A stretch of DNA of 64,000 nt from assembly GCA_029961685.1 (NCBI GenBank), contig JARWKL010000007.1, positions 6,530,708 to 6,594,707 on the forward strand. Direction: 5' to 3'. A program made the position numbers and the translations under genes. The stretch's first letter is position 1; every line of letters begins with the position of its first letter. This document shows, piece after piece, positions 33,207 through 46,386 of this stretch. This DNA comes from Aristolochia californica (taxonomy: Eukaryota > Streptophyta > Magnoliopsida > Piperales > Aristolochiaceae). The notes below the pieces were generated by a model that saw only the letters and a list, made by a program, of their open reading frames with translations, did no database searches and was not told the DNA's origin.

Positions 33207-36200
33207 TAGCAACAGTATAGAACACTATTTATTTTCCTTATGTACATATAGTCTACTCTGTTCATTTTCTTCTGATTATACAGGACCAAGAGACATTATG
33301 ATTAAGAAAATTTTGTTTTTTTCAAGCTGTCCAGCAATTGCATTTTGCTCTTTCCTCTCTTGCATGATCTTCACTGAATAGGAAGAGAATGTTAGAACAG
33401 AACCAGAAACCGAACCGAAGAAAGAGGCTTTCCTGGTTTCTTCCACTGGACAGTAGCGGGATGCGTTGAGCGACATTTCAGGATTTTGTGTTTGCTTTCA
33501 TCTCCACTTCTCCTTCTCCTTCTCCTTCTCCTTAAGAATACAGTGTTTTCCTTTCTTTTCTTTTGACCGATGTAGTGCAGTGATTGTGGGCAAGATTTGG
33601 GGAATCCTTAGCCGCCGAATCCTCAAATTAAAATTTCTTAAACCTTTGCAGTTTCTTTATATTCTTTTTCTTCTGGCTTCCATTTGCAAAATGAGAACAA
33701 TGCTGGTAAAATATTAACGAAAGCCATTTATGGAATCATCCTTCAAGCAAGATCTGGAGGTCTTCAACCACTCCGCATCGAATGCAGTTTCCCTATCAAA
33801 ATAATAATTTAACAAACAGTAACAATTATCTGACAATCAATGAATCACAGTAACAATTATCTGACTATCAATGAATCAAACAGACAAGGAAACAGAAAAG
33901 AAGAAAAAATGATTCGGGTTAAATTGTTAATTCTGGGCCATTCTTGGTCATCCAGCTTCCACTATTTAATTAGCAGGAAGAGATTTGAAAAGAAGGTGGC
34001 CTGTGATCAGCACGCGCCAAACTTGATAAGACCCGGACTCATGCATCTGGGTTTACGCCTAGCTCGATCATCGTCGTCGTTCGTGAGCTTCCCTGAATGG
34101 ATTTGATTCATTCCCACGTGACTGCTCACTTTTCTCTCTTTACTGATTGCCGTATCTCTTTTGAACTCGAAAATGGTAGTCTGGTTCGATCTTGCGGGGA
34201 GAAAATGAAGGTGAGTGCAGAGAAGAGAGGGAGAAGAGCAGAGAACGAAAAAGGGTGGAAAAGGAGACATGATTAGCCATGGGATTTTGTGAAACGGGGA
34301 AAGGGAGGTATGCAATGAGAAAGCTTTTCTGGTTTTCTCTTTTCGTTTTTTTTAAAAATTTCCTGGAAAGATATTGCAAAAGCTATGGGATTTTGAAAGA
34401 TCGGGGCCTTTGAGGTGTGACATGTGACAGTTTTTTTTAAATCATGGTGGCCCATGCCAGTGAATTATCTGGTTTTTAGCAATGATGACATTTCTTGTCT
34501 CTCACAAGGGTCACTCAAGGAGGGGGACAGAAAGAAAGCAAGAGAGGGAGGGACTGTGAGAGAGGGAACTCTCCCATCCCAAAAGACATATAGCTTTCTG
34601 CTTCTCAAAACAAAAAGCTGCCAAGCATTCTTCCCTCTCCATCCCCTCCTCTTCGACAGGTTTCAGCTCGATCACTTGGTCACCTACCTCATCAGACATG
34701 AAATCCACAAAATCTTCTAAATCAAAAGAACAAAAGATATCTTATCCTTGAAACACACCATTATTTAATCTAAGAACCTGAGAAACCATTCTTTATAGCA
34801 GTAAGCTCCGGTTTCAAACCTCGGGCTACTTCCCATGAGCTTCCACAGAGCTGTTTTTTTATATCATTACTTTGTAACAAATCTGTTAGACCCAATGGAG
34901 TGCTGCAATATTTTATGGTTGGCCATTGCTTGTCAACTTATATGATTGAATCCCATAATATATTTTTTTTGTTTCCCTTCCCTTTTCTTCCTTTTTGTAT
35001 TTCTTAATGCACTTTTCTTTCGTATCTGTTCTTGGGTAAGCTATGATGGAAACGTAACTTCAGTCTGAGAAGATTCCAACTCAAACATCGTGCTGGTTTA
35101 CCAGCAGATAGAGTGAGGAACTCTTGGACTGCACTACCCAGACCATGATGTATGTTTTCTCCCTGTGATCGACCAATTTTATACCAAAAACACTGTCAAT
35201 AACGATGGCCCTGAATCATAACCTCTCCAAATTATCTCCCCGCTTCCCGGTAATAACTTTTTCTCTGTAGCTTAAATCTTGTGAATCTGTTCTTCTCTGG
35301 CAGAGAATGGTCCAGGCGTGCAGCCTCTGGAAACGGAAGAAACCAGTAGAAATCCCGGCAGGGGAAGGAAGCGAGCCTCGGTGTGGAAAATTCACAAACG
35401 GGTGGTGGGTGATCAGACCTGTTCACCAGCCACGTGCCTAACAGCTAATTCTTTTCTGCATCGTTTTTGCCAGACAGAGGAAGGCGGTGTCGGTGGGGCT
35501 CTCTGTAAGCCGCACAGATACGCCATCGCTGGGGGGAAGTTGCTTGCAGCAAATAAATACCGAGAACGTAAGGCCGGATAAAATAGAAAGCCGCCACCTC
35601 GAAAGATGTCTCTGTCTGAGAGAGCAGTTTTGGTAGCCCACTGGAGAAAAAGAAAAGAGCATTACTGGGAAGGACTCGCGCTTCATATCTTCTTTTGTTT
35701 AAGCTGGAAAAGATATCTCTCTGGACCTTGCCCGACCTAGAAAATGGACTATACCTTCGTCTTCCTGTTTGTTTTGCATCAAGAAGACACTGCTGAAAAA
35801 TCTATGGCTTAACACTCTTGTCTTGACTATTCTGACGCTAACAAGGAAAATCTATGGCTGCTGCAAAAGTTGGGTTGTCTTTGTATTCGTTTTCATTTTT
35901 CTCTTTTTTCTACATTTTCTTTTACCGATATATTTGAAAATAGAACCAAACATAAGCATCTTTTTTCAAGTCAAGGTATGAAGGGTAGCTTTTTGTCATA
36001 TCAAACCTTCCTTCTGAAACAAAGGTTATTTATATCATTCACTGGGTTAGGATTTGCCAAATACAGGCAGGAACAAAGCCTCTCCTGATGTCCTAACAGC
36101 TCTTCAAGCCTGGAAAAGCTCTCTCAGCCTTGGCCTTAATCATGCCCTTAACAGGAAATCACCATTAACAGACAACACCCTTGTTCTTTCTCCTCTTGTG

Positions 36201-38199
36201 ACAGATCCTCCACATCTATCTATCCTTTTCCATAAAGTAGAAAGGGTGTCTGGATGGTTCAGTCTGTCTCTGAAGCAGAAGAAGAAAAAAAAAAAATACT
36301 CAGCTCTAAATACTATATTACTTTGTTATGAGTTGCTTTTTCCGTTGCAGAGTTATTGACATTTGGTGGAATCTGTACAGTACTCAAGAAAAGAGTTGGG
36401 AAAGGTCCCCTTCAGTTCCATTCAACAATGAATAGTCGGCTACCCGCATGAGTAGACTTTTCCACCTCAAGAATCTGTAGCAGAAACCCAGAATTCAATT
36501 TTTCTTTCTTTTTGAAAGACTAAATCTTCAGTTATCATCATCAATCCTGGTTTTCTGGGAAGTTTGGTGAGCCAGTAAAAGCTTAAGATGATGTATCTTT
36601 CCCAACCATGTTGTAGGTTCTTTTTTTTATGAAAAAAATAGCAGAACTCACTGTTTCCTCCCTTTCTTTCCATATATACGTGAAACTCGTCGCGCGCCCA
36701 GGCTGTTAATAATGAAACTTAATCGCCCTGGTTCACTCCATTTTCTTTCTTCTTAATTCTCTTCACTGTGGGTAAAACGGAAGCTTCATTATTTTTCATT
36801 TGTGCAGTTTTTTTTTTTTTTTTTTATCTAATCTTTGAGAAGCATTTGGCGAGCAACGTTGGATTTCCCATATACGGGATGATGCCGACGACCTTTTACA
36901 TGAATGGCGCCTCTGATTGGAGATTATACAAGTCAGAAACATCAAATGCTTGCGTCTGAATATTGTGTTAGTCGTAAAACAATGATTTAGAATTGACAGA
37001 TAGCCTTTAATCGCCGATGAATTTTCTTCTTGTATTCTAATCGAAAAAGAGAAACCCAGAAAAACCAGTTGAGTAAACTGTAAATCGCGGACTGGCTTCC
37101 CTTTCTCAAGCGTTATCATATGGGAAAGGATCATTAAAAGAGGTGTACAGCGAGTATTTCTTTTCTGGTAGATTCAAGAGTACAAGCTCATGAACTGGAG
37201 AAAAAAATGTCTCCAGAAAATGGACTTCTCAAACCAAATTGATATCATAAACTGTAAAACCCAGAAATTTTGATGACTGAAGATCTTATGAGTGCATAAA
37301 GCACGTTTTCCCGATGGGTTTTAAGTATATTTATATCCTGCAATTGCATTAATATTCTTCTGACTTGTGTGGATGCTCTCTAACCGAAATGGCTTCTCAC
37401 TTTCCTTTTGATTGAAGTTGAAGACCCTTCTGCCTCATCATCTCTACAACTCCTAAATTATTAAAGAACAGACCTACAATTAACTATTTTATCCTGCATA
37501 ATACTCTCTCTCTCTCTCTCTCTTTTAAGCCCACACGTCTCTATGATAAGGACTTTGGATGGGGGCAAGTATCTTTAGAAATTGGAGCTTAAGTAATTAT
37601 AAGAACAGAAGAGATTGAAAGAAATGAATGGAAACACATGGATTAAAACAAAGAGAGTGTGATAAGACTAATGATTCTATGAAAATTATTGATATACTCC
37701 CCTTATGGTGATCTTCAAAGGGGTTCTGCCTGGGAATCCTAAACTCAAAAAGACACATGAACTCTACTAGTAAAAGTAGATGAAGCAAGTCATTGAGGAC
37801 CTTAGTTTAAACATGTCACCATTATATGATTGCTTCATTGGGATTTTGTTTGGGGATTTGAGGGTGCAGTCATGATAAGCATATAAATGAGGCACATAAC
37901 TGGAAAGTTTGAACATATAATTGAGGATTTGGATTAAAAGTGGTTTTTTTCATGATGAGTTACTCCATCAAATAATTCACATTTTCCCACTATCATTGCT
38001 TGGAGATTTTGGAACTTGAAGACATAATAAGTATGTAAATGAAACCCAAAATGGAGAATGGTTTATGTTTTAGGGATTTGAATTAAACTATGTAATAGAT
38101 TAATCCAAAAGCTTAGCTTCTAATGCTGTATATGTATGAGGTATCCCCCCTTGTAAAGGTCCTAATAATGAATCAAATTCTACACCTATTCCAATCCCT
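33207..38199. other. Long gene-poor spacer
   Basis: About 5 kb with no supported gene. Visible structure: a 31-bp tandem duplication at 33816-33877 (acagtaacaattatctgac unit), a TTCTCC microsatellite near 33510, T runs at 36809-36825 and a (CT)n tract at 37504-37524. Short ORFs are not protein-like. Confidence 0.5.
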
Positions 38200-39450
38200 A
38201 CCCCAATTCCACCTAGGTCACAAATACTCCTTACCTATCCATTTTAAAGATGTGGTGGAAAGCCATATTGGAGAGATTAATGCGATTCACCAAAATCATA
38301 CTTGGGACATTGTATCTTAGCCTACTTAGTTCATTGTTGTTGATTGCAAGTAGGGTATACAAAGTTAAATATAAGTTTGATGATATGGTGGAATGGTATC
38401 GGCTTCAATTAGTGGCCAAAGAGTATAATCCGATGAGACCTTTAGTCCAGTTGTTAAGATAGTAACAATTTCAGATGATTTTCTTTGTTGTAGTTCTCCA
38501 TGATTGTCTTTTTACATGGTTCTTAACAAAAGAAGCTTACAATGAACAACTTCAAAGCTATGTTAGTTTACTTGATTTAATATATTTAATAACTTAAGTC
38601 CTCTATTTGTGGGTTTAAACAAGCCTCTTGCACTTGATTCATAGTTTTCAAGAGGTAGTGTATGCCAATGACTTTATTTGGTTCTAGGAGGATCATTCTT
38701 TATTCATTTATATGCCTACCTCTTCTTTTGTTTTAATCTTGTTATATATGGATGATATTATTATTACTAGCAACGATTCCTCTTTCATTCGATATTTCTT
38801 AGGTATTGAGATTGATCAAACTATGAGGGGGATGATTTTAAAATAGACGAAATACGCCATGGAGATATTTAAGGCTAAACTTTCAGCATGGACACCCATA
38901 CTACACACCGAAGAAACTTCTATTAGATATTGGTATTGCTCCTTTTGAATGTGTGAAACATTACAATTTTTTACATCAACTAGACCAAAATTGACTTTTG
39001 AAATGAATCAAGTTAGCTCATGTACAATCCTTCATTAGAACACTAGAAAGCTCTCAAAAGGAGACTTTGGTATGTTAAAGGTTCACTAATAGATGAGATG
39101 TTTTTAACAAACATAACAAACAAGGTATCTCTCTCTTCAATATCACTACATATTCTGATTCAAATTGGGTTTGTGATCTTGATTTGTCGGTCAATTTCTG
39201 TTTTTTGTGTTTTTTTTTTTTTTTACCAAATTTGATATCATGAAAGAATCACAAGCAAAATACAAACATTAGCTTTCACAATTTCTGAAGTGATATGGGT
39301 TGGAAAATTATTAAATTCACTTGGCCATACAGATAGTAATAATCAAATATTTTGTGATAATAAGCATGTTTTAGGAGTAGCAATAAACCTTGTGATTCAT
39401 GAGTGGACCAAACATAGGGAAATTATCTATGTATTCAATCCCATAGTTTA
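38200..39450 (+). mobile_element. Copia retrotransposon relic (RT and RNase H)
   Basis: Broken frames show a Ty1/Copia polyprotein in the right order. These are INAIHQNHTWDIVS (RT entry, 38270-38318), RVYKVKYKFDDMVE and LQLVAKEYN (38350-38430), LLYMDDIIITSNDS with the YxDD catalytic pair (38737-38785), IRYFLGIEIDQ (38790-38822), and the RNase H tail CDNKHVLGVAINLVIHEWTK then HREIIYVF (39355-39440). Multiple stops. No LTRs identified, so the ends are unknown. Confidence 0.85.
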
Positions 39451-41169
39451 ATACGCCTTATTATAATGCTTCTCGATTGTAAATCATAAATTTTTTAAAT
39501 TTGAAGGATCAAATATTATGTTTTTTATCCAAATTTTGATTGACGCTATTTCTCTACATAACCATTAATTAAATAATTAATTAAAATTCGCCGGTGAAAA
39601 TGAACTTTCAAATAATTGTGTATAAAGGAAGTATATTCTTAAGATACACCTATCATGTACAAGAATCTTATACAGATTTTATATTAAAAATTAAACGAAA
39701 TGAAAATTAAGTACTCTGGACATCTCACATCAAAGGAATATTCTTAATAATTGTGAAAACATGAGAACAATTTAAAAAAAAAAATTAAAAAACCGGTTCG
39801 AGTTGGAGAAACTGACGAGACCACGCGGGCGAATGCTTTCGGTCCTCGACCGACCCGCTTTGTAATGGCAGTGGCACCGCCCGCAGTCGACCCATCTCCC
39901 TCACGAGACTTTTGAAGGTGGGCCCGCTATAACCTACCTAAAATATCTGATTCAAGGGCCCCACCAAAACTTTTGGCGGACCAGGTGGATTTAGGACGGC
40001 CCACCGACTGTCACGCCTGCCGATTTGGGCGGTGATGAGATTTATTTACCTTATCCGGAGTCTAAGCGTTTTCACTGTGGGCCCCAACCTTGAAAAAGAG
40101 CGCGTTGACTTTCCATTGGCGGGAAAAATATCACTGATCTTACACTGAAATTATCGTAGAATTTTGGCGGTTAATGGCGTGGATGAGAGTAAAATAAAAT
40201 TGAGCAAGAGGTAGGCTGAAAAAGGTCAAATACCCGAAGAAGGGTACGTCACAGAGTGGTCAGAGTGACGAGGGATGGGCCCAAGAGTGGCGATATTTAC
40301 GGCGGGAATTACCACGTCGGCGCTATGATGAGGGAGGGAAGAAGAGAGCGAAATTACGATAGCGCTTACCAGAGCAACGTGTTGTCCTTATCGTCCCGAC
40401 GGTTCGGCCGTACGCTCCCAGTAATAAGGATATCTGGTGATGCGGCAGGCTTTCATGATGACAGGTGGCAGGCAACGGGAACGAGAAGTGGATCCCACCT
40501 GCCTGTTTATCCGTTAAGCGTTACCCGTTTCGGGAAACTGCTCATGCGTTACAGGTTACGCCCCGTATCGGGAGCAAAATCTGTAACGTTCTTAGAAAGA
40601 GCATAAAAGAGGGAATCCTATTAATCGGTCCTTGGGATGAGCACCCTTGCAGCGCAGGACAGAGTATATAGATCAGTTTTCATGAGAGAATATTTTGGAG
40701 AAGGGGGTCGGTCCAGGGTGATTGGCGTACGAAGCGACAGAAAAAGGGTCGAGGACTGGAGTTGGAATCTTTGGTAAATCGGAGCAGGACCAAGTGATCG
40801 TTGTCGAGAGAGAAGTAGAAATCCCAATCGGAATAATGAAATGTACGGGATTTCAGTGCAGTGGACATGGCGCCCAAGGCCGTGCTGATAAGAGTGTGAG
40901 CCAGCTTTCCAAGTGGTTTTCCCTCGCGTTGCTTTAAGCACGCCACCAGACCTGGCTCAATTATGAGCTTTAATCAGGTCAAATCCGAAGTGGCACATAT
41001 AACTACTACAAAGGAGCAGCAGAAACAAATATATTTAATTAGTCGTCCGCATACTCCAGTGACACACGACTTACCTCGCCACCGTCGGTCGAGCAACCAG
41101 TTCTGCGTCCAAATGCTCGAAACCACATAGACCGACAGAATGACCCAGTAAAAAAACGCACATTACTAC
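39451..41169. other. Spacer, GC-richer from 39.8 to 40.9 kb
   Basis: No conserved product in any frame. The 39.8-40.9 kb part has few stops and the composition of a promoter or gene remnant, but no homolog is recognised. Confidence 0.4.
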
Positions 41170-44100
41170 TAAAAGACATCGACTTCGTCACCTTAGCACC
41201 CGAAGGATCCTTTTTCTCCACTCTTAATGACACCAACTGCAACTGTTTGTCTCATGTCACGAACAGCAAACCGACCAAGAGGAGGATAATCAGAGAAGGT
41301 TTCAACCACCATGGGCTTGGTGGGAATCATCTTCACAAAGCCAGCATCACCGTTCTTAAGGAACTTAGGTTCCTTCTCAAGCTCCTTACCCGACCTTCGG
41401 TCAATCTTGGTTAAAATTTCAGCAAATTTGACGGCAATGTGAGAAGTGTGGCTATAGTGTATAGGAGCATAACCATTTTCAATTTGTCCAGGGTGGTTCA
41501 TGATGATAACCTGGGAAGTAAAGTTAGCAGCCTCCTTAGTTGGATCATCCTTGGAATTTGAGGCAACAAACCCACGTTTCAGATCCTTCACAGCAACAAT
41601 GTCACCAGGAAGTGCTTCTTGGAGCGCTTCATGATGCATCTCCACAGGCTGTAACTTCAGTAGTCAAAAACCAGAGGGGCCAAATGTAACAACCATTCCG
41701 GGGTTAAGGATACCAGTTTCAACACGTCCAACAGGAACGGTGCCAATGCCACCGATCTTGTCAACATCCTGAAGAGGAAGTCGGAGTGGCTTGTCTGTGG
41801 GCCCCTTTGGCTCGTTGATCTGGTCAAGAGCCTCAAGGAGTGTGGGACCCTTGTACCAGTCAAGGTTGGTTGAGCGCTCAATCATGTTGTCCCCCTCAAA
41901 ACCAGAGATGGGAACAAATGGGATCTTATCAGGATTGTATTCAACCTTTTTCAAGTAAGACGAAACTTCTTTCACGATCTCATCATACCTTGCCTCGGAA
42001 TATTTGGGAGTTGTGGCATCCATCTATACATATGCCAATAAAAAGAAAATATCAATTAGAATAAGAATGAACGAAGTAATGCCTAAACCCCATAAAAAAT
42101 ACAAGAAATAACAGGTAACAGTAGCGGTCAATAGATATGTGGGCTACTTGGGACCTAACTTTACCCTAGTAAAAATCCAGGTAAGGCCACCATGTCTGGT
42201 CAATTTCCCGGGTGACAAAATCTTGCCTCTGGGTGAGTTGGGAGGACCTTAGAAATTACAGGGGGTTGACCAGGTTGACCCAGTCAAGTCACGTAGATCC
42301 ACAAGTCAGAAAACCATGTTATATATCAATACAGGGTCTGAATTTCAGTGAATTTTAATTTAAAATGATTTGTTTCTTGTTTGAAATCTAAGCTTGTACG
42401 TAGTCAGCATAAATGACTAGCATATAAGATCCAGAGAACTATTGAATACGACACACACAAGTCTTTTAAAAAGCTGAATCTAAATGAAATGCAGTCTCCA
42501 TCACAAGGGAGAAGGAATAGCCATTTTTTAAAATTGATAATAATAACTGTGGTTCAGGTATTAGTAACCATCAACAGTTAAAACAGTACTATTGGCAAAG
42601 AGAGGTAGAAATGACCTCGTTACAGCAGCAGATCATCTGTTTCACACCCAAAGTGAAGGCGAGTAATGCATGCTCACGAGTTTGACCATCCTTGGAAATT
42701 CCAGCCTCAAAACCACCAGTGGAGTCAATAATGAGGACTGCACAATCTGCCTGAGATGTACCTGTAATCATGTTCTTGATGAAATCACGATGGCCATGGG
42801 CATCAATGACAGTGGTCGTTTCAAACTTTCAGAGGGCAATGTCAATGGTGATTCCACGCTCACGCTCAGCCTTCAGCTTGTCAAGAACCCAGGCATACTT
42901 GAATGACCTCTTGTTCATCTCAGCAGCTTCCTTCTCAAACCTCTCAATCACACGCTTGTCAATACCACCAAGCTTGTAGATAAGGTGGCCAGTGGCTGTG
43001 GACTTACCAGAGTCGACATGGCCAATGACCACAATGTTGATGTGAAACTTCTCCTCCTTACCCATCACTAGATTACTATAACCACAAAAGAGAAATCAGT
43101 ATTCAAAGAGTAAAAATGTCAAAATGCTCCACCAAACACAGCTCAATATCAGCAAGTACAAAAAAGAACCACGTTGCCAAGAAAACAAAAATATCAAAAG
43201 CTGCATGAAAGCGTGGACCTAAATCACACATTCACTAAGTGATTTTAACTACCAGAAAAACAAAGGCAAAATGGTAAAAAAAGAAGAGAAAAGGTAGCCA
43301 GAGATGGCTTGTAGCATTCTACAGTAAGCAACATTGAAAGAATTGTGTCATAAAAACACACATTGAAGCAATTATACATAGAGTAATTGTGTCACCGGTT
43401 ACCAGTAAAGAAACAATAACTCAAACATTAATATATTAACACATAAGAAAAATTGAACAGCAGAGAAAATGTCTAAACGGCTTGACCTACTAGCAAACGA
43501 CTTTGCAAAATGTAATAAACCAAAACACCATCATTTGAAACTGCACAAAGAAAATATTATCAGCTGATCTTTTGCATGCTGACAGAGTTACCAGTGTAAA
43601 TAACAATAAGTGACATGAGAATATAACTTATAATACAGTATAGTCATTTGAACAGAAAAAATACAATTACCAAACACCAATCCAACATAATTTTATTTAG
43701 AAAAGAAACCTATATATTTTCAATTTATAGCACCAGCAGTTCACACTTGAGAGAGTGGTAGAGTTTGACAACATAATTCACAACAAGAATGGTAATAAAG
43801 CTCCGGTTACACCACCAAAGTACATAATATCAGTAATTCCAAATCCAAAACAAGAACTCACACGACTACCTAACAATCATGCAATTCTGGGGCAGACTTA
43901 GAACTATAAAGAAAAGAGAGATATATGAAATTATCCAACACAATAACTAAAATACAATTTTGAAAAAAATCCCACAATGAGTTGCTTATGTTAGATCTTT
44001 CAAAAGGAAGACTTGCATGTGCAACGAGCGACAAATCGTTACAGTAGGCATTTTCTACAGCAACTCAGATATTCATCAATTAAAATACCAGAAGAGAAAC

Positions 44101-44600
44101 AGTTCAACTATATAGAGTTTAAGCCATCAGTCTGAAAAACCAATACAAGCCAAGATAACTTTTATTTAGTTCATGTTTCATTACTCAAAGCAAGAAAAGC
44201 AGATTACTTATTCCGTTAAAAAAAACAATAATCTGCATATACTAAACAACAAATAGATCTAAGGATCCCTTAGAGAATGAATATAGAACCTCAACGTGGC
44301 GGCATCAATGCGAAAGATAAATCAACCAAAAACAGCAAAACCGAAATTCAAATAAACATACAATTCTACGAGATCCGCAAACAACAAAAACAAGAGCAGC
44401 TATCAGAACTACTGCACCGAATACTACCAAATAGACAACAATAATACCGAAGAATCCGGTATGGCATGAGAAATAATAATGCAATTCGCAATGAATCCAA
44501 AGGAAAAACAAGAAGAACACTCACCTGAAACGCGGTCTTTAGCCAAGCAACAGCTCCAAACACTAAAGGGACTGGCAATTGGAAGTGAATTGGACCCAAA
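41170..44600 (-). pseudogene. EF1A: Elongation factor 1-alpha pseudogene (non-processed)
   Basis: The start is at 43065 ([20 protein letters not shown], with the P-loop GHVDSGKST). Exon 1 runs 43065-42616 and exon 2 from 42023, split at the normal CCCN/MDATTP position. Lesions: Trp after DIAL is now TGA (42829-42831); four codons are lost before VIDAHGH, where the G2/G3 region should read DAPGH; one Thr is lost in the STTGGFE motif; a frameshift with TGA occurs at 41664; seven codons are lost after LPGD; and a 2-base deletion shifts the frame near 41212, with [13 protein letters not shown] continuing in another frame. A leader intron (44524-43076, GTGAGT to TATAG) is also kept, so the copy is genomic and not a retrocopy. 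Normal eEF1A delivers aminoacyl-tRNA to ribosomes. Confidence 0.93.
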
Positions 44601-46386
44601 AAACTAGCAAGGGTTCAATACTGTAGCCGCAAGATTTACCTAAACACTCTGCTTCATAGTCAGATAGAAGAGGGCATTTTCGTCAATGAAAACAAACGTA
44701 CATTCTCGGAACCGAAACATTACCGAACAATGGTATCTATCTTTGGCAATCAGATGCTATCATGAGGGCCACATTACCGAGTTTCTTTCATGGCATCTAG
44801 CAAGTGGCGACTCATCTTCTGACAAGTTGAAAGCATGTCACTTGGCACTCTTCGGGTCGATAGTACGCACTCCATCAAGTACCACGCATGACAAAGCGGT
44901 GGTGGGAAGGAAGCATCTAGACCGTCCGTCGGCACCGATGGGACCCGCATCAATTTTCAGATTATTATGAATATGAAAAAACATAATTGTCTACTAATTT
45001 TTTAAAGCTCCAGCATAAGCATTTAAAGTTTAAACCACTTTACTAATCCTTATCTTATCTATTCAATCTGAATTCAGCTATATAAAATTTTATATTTACA
45101 TAATTAAATTTAAAGGCCTCAGCTTCCATTACCGATACACCTTTATTAATTAAACCACTATGGCTATGTTTGGATCACAAAAAGAGAAGAAAAAAGAAAG
45201 ATAAAGAGAAAAAAAAAAGAGATTTATTTTCTCTTCTTTGGATGCCCATGAAAAATGAGAAAGAAAATGGAAGAGAAATATAATTTTTTTTTGTTTGGAT
45301 ACACGTAGAAAATAAAAAAAACTAAAAATAGTAATATTTTAAAATTTTGATGATTAAGATTTTCTTTCAAATTTCTATTTCTTTTTTTATCCCCAAATTC
45401 CATCATTTTATGAGAGAAAATTTATTAACTAAGAAATAAGGTGATTTTCTCTATTTAAATTTAGAGAAGAGACTAGGTTGAATCCCCATATTAATTTGAA
45501 TAAGGCTTAAAGCAATGGCCTTTCCTAGCCCTGATCTATGAAGATCCTTTGTTAGTGCAGGGCCTAGCCATTTCCTTGTATACACACCTCAAGGAAACTA
45601 ATGTTCATTAAAAAGTAGAAAAACAACAAAAGAGTTTCAATGGGTCAGACATCCACATTCAGAACCCAAATCTCCTATGTTGATGAGATTTTTGTCTGAT
45701 TTTTGCTCACCATCATCAAGTCTATCCTCTCCTTCAACCTTGGTGAGACTAAACCCAAGACCTCAGACTGGAAACTTCCCCATGTGACCATAGGCCCAAG
45801 TCACAGGTCTACAATCTTCATCATTACATATTCTCATTTAGAGGCAGCCATATACGAAGCAAGCAGCACCAAATGCTTGTTCATCTAATAGTGAAAAAGC
45901 ACTTTTATTTTTTTCCCTTTCTTGTGATTTTCTGAATGATAAATAAGAAGAATCACAGGGAGAATGAATATGAGCAACTAAAACAAATAACTTCAAAGAT
46001 ATCAGAAAACCACAAACTGTTAAAATAATATGATCCTCTTAAGCTACCCTAAAAAGAAGAGCCAGGAGGTTATTGTATGGCAGAGACCCACCCAGTTTGC
46101 CAGCTAAAACATAAAATTAAAATAAGTCATTGGTTCAAGAAATGCATTAGATGAATTTATTGAAGTGTCTCTTACGTTAGGAAGTGAATGAAGCAAAAAG
46201 GAAAAAAGAGTACAAACTGTGTAACCATTGATCACTCATATCAAATAAATACTATAGGAATTAAATTTCAACTCAATGGTCTAAATGCTGACTTGCTAAA
46301 TCATCAGTGTCTCATAAACACTACACTTAAATATAGGAACTGAACAAACTAAGTTACCTATGTTACCAAGAATCATTACAAGCATT
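44601..46386. other. Spacer
   Basis: Upstream side of the EF1A copy, then AT-rich sequence. The phrase tatgtttggatca at about 45172 resembles plant MITE termini, but no partner end was found. Confidence 0.4.

Noticed and set aside
35232..36359. Short open frames in the 35-36 kb spacer
   Set aside because: No homology, no splice-consistent joins and simple composition.
40256..40941. Several overlapping 90-116-codon frames on both strands
   Set aside because: No conserved motif in any of them; the GC-rich composition alone explains the lack of stops.
45160..45420. MITE suggested by tatgtttggatca and a second gtttggatacac
   Set aside because: No inverted partner terminus or target duplication could be found.
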